Program-made: the position numbers and the translations under genes
Assembly: GCA_910587025.1 (NCBI GenBank)
Contig: CAJUKR010000043.1
Coordinates: forward strand, 1 to 14,431
Source: an uncultured Christensenellaceae bacterium
GTDB lineage: Bacteria; Bacillota; Clostridia; Christensenellales; Pumilibacteraceae
Length of the DNA: 14,431 bases
Direction of reading: 5' to 3'
Part shown: positions 14,344 to 14,431 of the stretch, one piece after another
How the letters are laid out: each line of letters opens with the position of its first letter
Position numbering within the stretch: position 1 is the first letter of the stretch
The notes under the pieces: generated by a model
The model's input: only the letters and a program-made list of their open reading frames with translations
Databases searched by the model: none
Told to the model about the DNA's origin: nothing

Positions 14344-14431
14344 TTATCTCTTCGAGAACTGAGGAGCTTTACGCGCCTTCTTGAGACCGTACTTCTTACG
14401 CTCTTTCATACGAGGATCGCGAGTAAGATAT
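14344..14431 (-). CDS. rpsI: Ribosomal protein S9 (uS9), C-terminal fragment
   Basis: The minus strand encodes a tail reading YLTRDPRMKERKKYGLKKAR and then KAPQFSKR before a TAA stop at 14344-14346. This is the hallmark C-terminus of bacterial S9, which reaches into the 30S P site and touches tRNA with its final Lys-Arg. The 5' end lies beyond the window. S9 is normally encoded after rplM (L13), so that gene is expected to the right. Confidence 0.95.
   Translation of the reverse strand, partial: YLTRDPRMKERKKYGLKKARKAPQFSKR

Overview
This window looks chromosomal and comes from a spore-forming member of the Clostridia (Bacillota), probably an uncultured gut-type lineage. The evidence is a SipL-like SPOCS/LysM spore coat protein behind a good sigma-E-type promoter, a SpoVB/MurJ-family flippase, a PepV dipeptidase, a DUF1273/SLOG protein, and the C-terminus of ribosomal protein S9. 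The lineage call is inference; the window has no 16S rRNA. I see no insertion sequence, phage gene, tRNA or CRISPR array.

Layout from left to right. 1-224: an outward-facing promoter and the terminator of the SipL-like gene. 225-1697 (-): SipL-like coat protein. 1698-1906: its sigma-E-type promoter and a 35-bp perfect palindrome. 1907-6220 (-): two tandem paralogous MacB-type ABC transporters, each an ATPase-permease fusion, separated by 3 bases. 6418-7420 (-): an acidic twin-zinc-ribbon protein and a SLOG/DUF1273 protein. 7510-8895 (+): PepV, divergent from the SLOG gene. 8971-9534 (-): TetR regulator. 9784-10083 (+): a small three-helix membrane protein, divergent from tetR, with a 22-bp palindrome between them. 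10203-14221 (-): ROK sugar kinase, an unknown membrane protein with a long acidic region, and the SpoVB/MurJ-like flippase. 14344-14431 (-): end of rpsI with its terminator.

The genes form short, well-punctuated units: intrinsic terminators lie at 161-201, 6361-6395, 8921-8957, 10144-10175 and 14295-14327, and most units have a readable promoter. The sporulation link covers at least the SipL-like gene and possibly the flippase. The ABC pair probably acts as one export or envelope-defence unit. The ROK kinase probably shares a transcript with the membrane protein upstream of it.

The least expected signal concerns translation starts. Four genes (SLOG at 7420, pepV at 7510, the membrane protein at 12647, the flippase at 14221) have a -10 box only 6 or 7 bases before the ATG and no Shine-Dalgarno that would be transcribed. 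In three of them the promoter is near-consensus with exactly 17 bases between boxes. The other genes have ordinary Shine-Dalgarno sequences. This predicts that leaderless and leadered mRNAs coexist in this organism, which is unusual for Bacillota.
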